A DNA stretch of 64,000 nt from Pterobdella sp. o SKG-2022 (Eukaryota > Annelida > Clitellata > Hirudinida > Piscicolidae): NCBI GenBank assembly GCA_964035795.1, contig OZ038320.1, positions 30,628,875-30,692,874 on the forward strand, given 5' to 3'. The notes under the pieces are model-generated. The model saw only the letters and a list, made by a program, of their open reading frames with translations, did no database searches and was not told the DNA's origin. A program made the translations under genes and the position numbers. Shown one piece after another: positions 60,198 to 64,000 of the stretch. The first letter of the stretch is position 1. Each line of letters starts with the position of its first letter.

Positions 60198-63100
60198 GTG
60201 AGTATTGTGTGTTTGTGTGTGAAAACTGAAATGATCAAAAGTGTATTATTTATACTTAAAAATTCATTTTGTTTACTTTTCTTCTGCTCTTTTTATTTTG
60301 AACTGAGCGTTATCTGATTTATGGACCTGAAGACTTGTCGAAAAAAACTAATCTTGCTGTGATATTTAGTGTTCGAAGAATAATAACAATGTAAATTAAT
60401 AAAAAGTAAAGATAAAGAAATATTTATGTGCTGAAGTGTACTTACTATCACTCAATGAGTTGTATCAGAAGAATTTGATGGAGTGGGGTTAAAAGCGATG
60501 GAAAAGCTACCAGAACTTTAGCTTAAAGTAATACGTCGTACTTTACTTTAAGTTCCAATCAATATTTAACTTCAAGCTATAAAAGAAATACTCAGCTGTT
60601 AAAATAATATTGAAAATTGAAGTAGTTATACTTATTAATAAAAACTTTAATAGCCTATGACTACAGGCAGGCCAAACCTTTCCACTCATTAATCACTAGC
60701 TACAATCAATTATGGCCATAACTCACGCCACTCTGTAAATTATTCTCTATTAAACCAACACATCAATCTTACTGTGTTAAAGCAACTCATGCTTCAGTGA
60801 AATTATTTAAAAAATAATACTTCGGTTCAAATATATGAGAAAGCCTAATGAAACGTAAATGCAAATAAAGCACCAAAAAAGTAGCTTGAAAGTGAATATA
60901 AAAGATTTGTATTGAAATGGTGTAGGATTTGATGTTTATTGTTGTTACGACAAGATGTTTATTGTTGTATCTAGAAGAATATCAATTACTACATCTTTTA
61001 CTACACATTCCTTTCCATTCATTACGAAGCGGAGCATTTCAGAACAGTTGTTAAGCGACTCAGACAGATAAATCATCGGCATATTTTAACGTGTTTGAGT
61101 CTTTGAAAACACATTCGAAATGTTTATTATTCTCTCTGACACCCCATGAACTCAGCAAAGTGTAGTAGTTGGATAGGTTTAAGTATTAATTTTTTAATAA
61201 GATGTACTCCGTTATTTTAATAATGAATTTCAAAGCTTTTTGCATAGATTCTGAGATTTTCTGGTTATAAAAGCCATAATATTAAGCTTTACTATGAAAA
61301 CTGTTATGAAAGATTTAAAACTTTTGGTAGAAAAAGTGAAAATATATGTTTTAAAAACAAATTTGTTATGCTTGTTTGACAGATAGGATCCATGCATTAC
61401 CAAGATTTATGGCTTCATGACTCTTTACAAATGAAATGTTGTGCCTTGTAGACAGTTCCAAATCGTTTTTGACTTTCAAATATTTCGAGTCTAAGTAAAC
61501 ATACGTTTTTAAATACAAATCACAAATACGCTAGCCTCCATTTTGTAAATAAAATTTGAAGTTTACGTAGTTTTATACTAATGCCCGAAAATGGTTTTAA
61601 GAAGGATGAAATTTTATTTGAAAACAAAATTGTTAGTTTTGACACGCTAAACTCGATATTTAGTGGCTGGTAATGTTTCCAATAGAGCAATTATGTTTAA
61701 CTCTAAATCGTGCTGTTTACCCTTGCCAGCCAGATTTTAACTTTTGAAAACACCTATTAGAAAGATGAATGTCTAAACAAAAGATTTAAAAAACATCTTT
61801 TGAAGAAGTTAACGTTTTTAGATTGTGTTCTCATTTTAAATATTGTTTGAACAAGGTATTGAATGTTAAACTTTTCTTGCTTGCTGTTATAGTACTAGAG
61901 TATCTTTGAAAAGAATTATAGCTTTAACATGAAAAATATTTTTAAATGGTAACTTTATGGATTTTTTTTCATGTCAAAAATAACATAAATTTTGAAAGAT
62001 ACTATTTACACACAAAAATAAGTTTTATCATTTCTTACTAAACTGATAAGCTAAAAAATACTTACAATATCTTAAAAAAAAGATAAAAGAAAATTGACAG
62101 AGTAATATGCAAGAAAGTTAAAAATAAGCCTATCGGAAATCTCTTGTAGAAAAGAGTAGTGTAAATAAATTTACTAGCAATGGGATGTTGCTGTTATTTT
62201 TAAAGTCTCCCAGAGCTATTTAGTGCTTTTGAGAGTGGATTTTGAAAGTTTTTGTGCTTTGTTTAGATTAGTTTGCATGGTGGCAAGTTAAACTGGGCAA
62301 TTTTGATTGATGGTTGGAGCAGGGAAATTCTCATTAAAAAAAATAAAATGGAGAAAATCTATTCTAGAGAAAACATTTGATGAAATATATATGTGTATAT
62401 ATTTCTGAATTTTGCTTCTTGCATTCACAAGTTTTTGCTTTAAGTTCTTTGAATCCAAACTGAAAGCTTAATTAAAGAACCAAATCTAAACAACTAAATA
62501 TTAAATAAATAAATTATTCTGTAAAAAAGCAAAAATAAAAACGATTATTTAGAAAAAAACTAAATAATAAAAATATACCATTTCCCCCAATATGAGATTT
62601 ATATTTAAATTTAGAGTAATATGAATTTTATATATGAATTTAAAGCAATGCTAGGTATTGCGTAAGTTTGAGTATGGGTAATAAAAGGTTAATTGGAACG
62701 CATAAACCTCAAATTCTTACCTAATCACTTCAGCAACATACTTTTTGGGTTAATTAGTTTTTGTAACATAACAACTCTCGTTTTCTGTGGGAAACAATTA
62801 CTAAAACACCATTTGGGTATTTCTGATCATAATAACACTTCTTAGAAGGCTAATAACTGAAAACTGAGACTTAAACGTGGAAGTCTACCTATCAACTGCA
62901 AGCATCAGGCTCCATGAATTTAATTTTAGTTTTTTGCAAAAAATAATTTCTGCTATGATGTAAATATAGACTATAATCCCAACATCCCTACCATTAGATA
63001 AATTGAAGATAATTTTTCTCTTTAATTTACTAGTCAAAAACACACGACTACTATCATCAATAGAGCTTTGCACAACCCTAAATATTAATTTCCTTTTGTG

Positions 63101-64000
63101 AAGATAATTGGAATCTCAACTGCCTTAAAGCGGATTATAGAGGGAGTGAATTAAAAAGCAAGCCATCATTCTATTTTGACGTTGTGTGGAGATTTAATTT
63201 AACTTCAACGAGATAAGAGATGGAATTGCAACATACTAAGCTTTTCTTAATCCTCTTTTCCATTTCAAAAGTATAAAACTGGGCATATGTATGTATTTCT
63301 TGAAGGTAAAAGGCATAATCTTGAGGCCAGTAATTATGTATAAAGTGATTATTTCGAATATAATACACTGAATATAAGACAAAACTTCATCCTCACTATA
63401 AATTAGAGACATTTTTAAAAGACATTGTATTCATTAAATCAACTTCAATTCATGAACTGAGCTTCATTTATCCAATAATGAGATTAAAAAACACAACTAT
63501 CATTGATGCCATCCTTATCACCAGACTCCAACACAATATAACCACGAGACAAAAGCCAGAATATACTGGTGTGTAACGAGACATCTAAATGATAATCTGC
63601 CACCCACCATAGATCTCTCTTGACATGCAGTTTGAATGCAAGTAATAAATAGATAATAAAAACTGCGACAAAATTGACTCTGGAATTGAACGCCAATTCA
63701 CGCTGAAACTCATATGCGATAACAATGCCTGACACAAAAGCTAAAAAAATCTCCTGTATAACTAGAAATACTAAAAGCGTAAAAATCAGTGAGAATAGAT
63801 GTGAATATGCGAAACAATTGAAGCAAGGATACGAGAGAGATGAATGGGAGGGGAGATGTCGTGGAAACGTCACTTAAGATGCTCGTGGGCAATAATAGGC
63901 GAAGTACAAGCGTCGATAAAAGCATTGAAGAAGTTTTAATATGAAGATATTTTTAGATTTTGAATTTTGTTTTTGAAGATTGAAACTGAATGCATATTGT
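60198..64000. other. Probable capicua intron; nothing recognisable
   Basis: 3.8 kb of AT-rich sequence after the donor at 60198. I looked for the HMG-box motif (PMNAFMIFSKRHR) and did not find it. A minus-strand frame at 63484-63873 with hydrophobic stretches lacks an ATG start and family resemblance, and is not called. Confidence 0.4.

Noticed and set aside
63484..63873. 129-codon minus-strand frame with hydrophobic stretches
   Set aside because: No ATG start, no family resemblance, and no splice context that supports it.

Overview
This is an AT-rich nuclear contig from an invertebrate animal. Every protein gene is split by GT-AG introns. The gene set is bilaterian: EXT1, an SH3-PX-BAR sorting nexin, PSMD4, MYO1D, RPL17, a single FMR1/FXR gene and capicua. 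The introns are full of ATT/TAA microsatellites, LINEs, a pogo/Tigger remnant and a small MITE family. I cannot name the phylum. I joined exons by hand from splice consensus, phase and family resemblance; nothing was searched or aligned by machine.

Layout. 121-5912 (+): 3' part of an EXT1-type exostosin, with a complete U2 snRNA gene inside one of its introns. 6323-17230 (+): SNX9/18/33-type sorting nexin, 21 exons, 527 codons, crossed by a 200-N gap. 17873-22821 (+): PSMD4/Rpn10, 14 exons, 372 codons. 23063-42645 (-): complete MYO1D, 32 exons, 1021 codons, tail-to-tail with PSMD4 across a palindromic AATAAATTTATT. A decayed LINE with a CCCH finger and a second 200-N gap fill one MYO1D intron. 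44326-45486: Tigger-like remnant. 45741-46934 (-): RPL17, 6 exons, 183 codons. 47477-57106 (+): FMR1/FXR, 17 exons, about 543 codons, head-to-head with RPL17. Its intron 3 carries an antisense LINE with an intact 13-bp target-site duplication, whose ORF has a 2A-type DVESNPGP motif near its N-terminus. 58799-60197 (+): a long exon of capicua (long isoform); the HMG-box exons lie beyond the window. The last 3.8 kb shows no gene.

The genes are unrelated housekeeping and signalling genes, not a pathway. The points of most interest are the 2A-bearing LINE, the eroded GT64 half of EXT1, the nested U2 gene, the shared palindromic poly(A) signal, a new TIR element family, and introns that tend to open G+T-rich and close C+A-rich.
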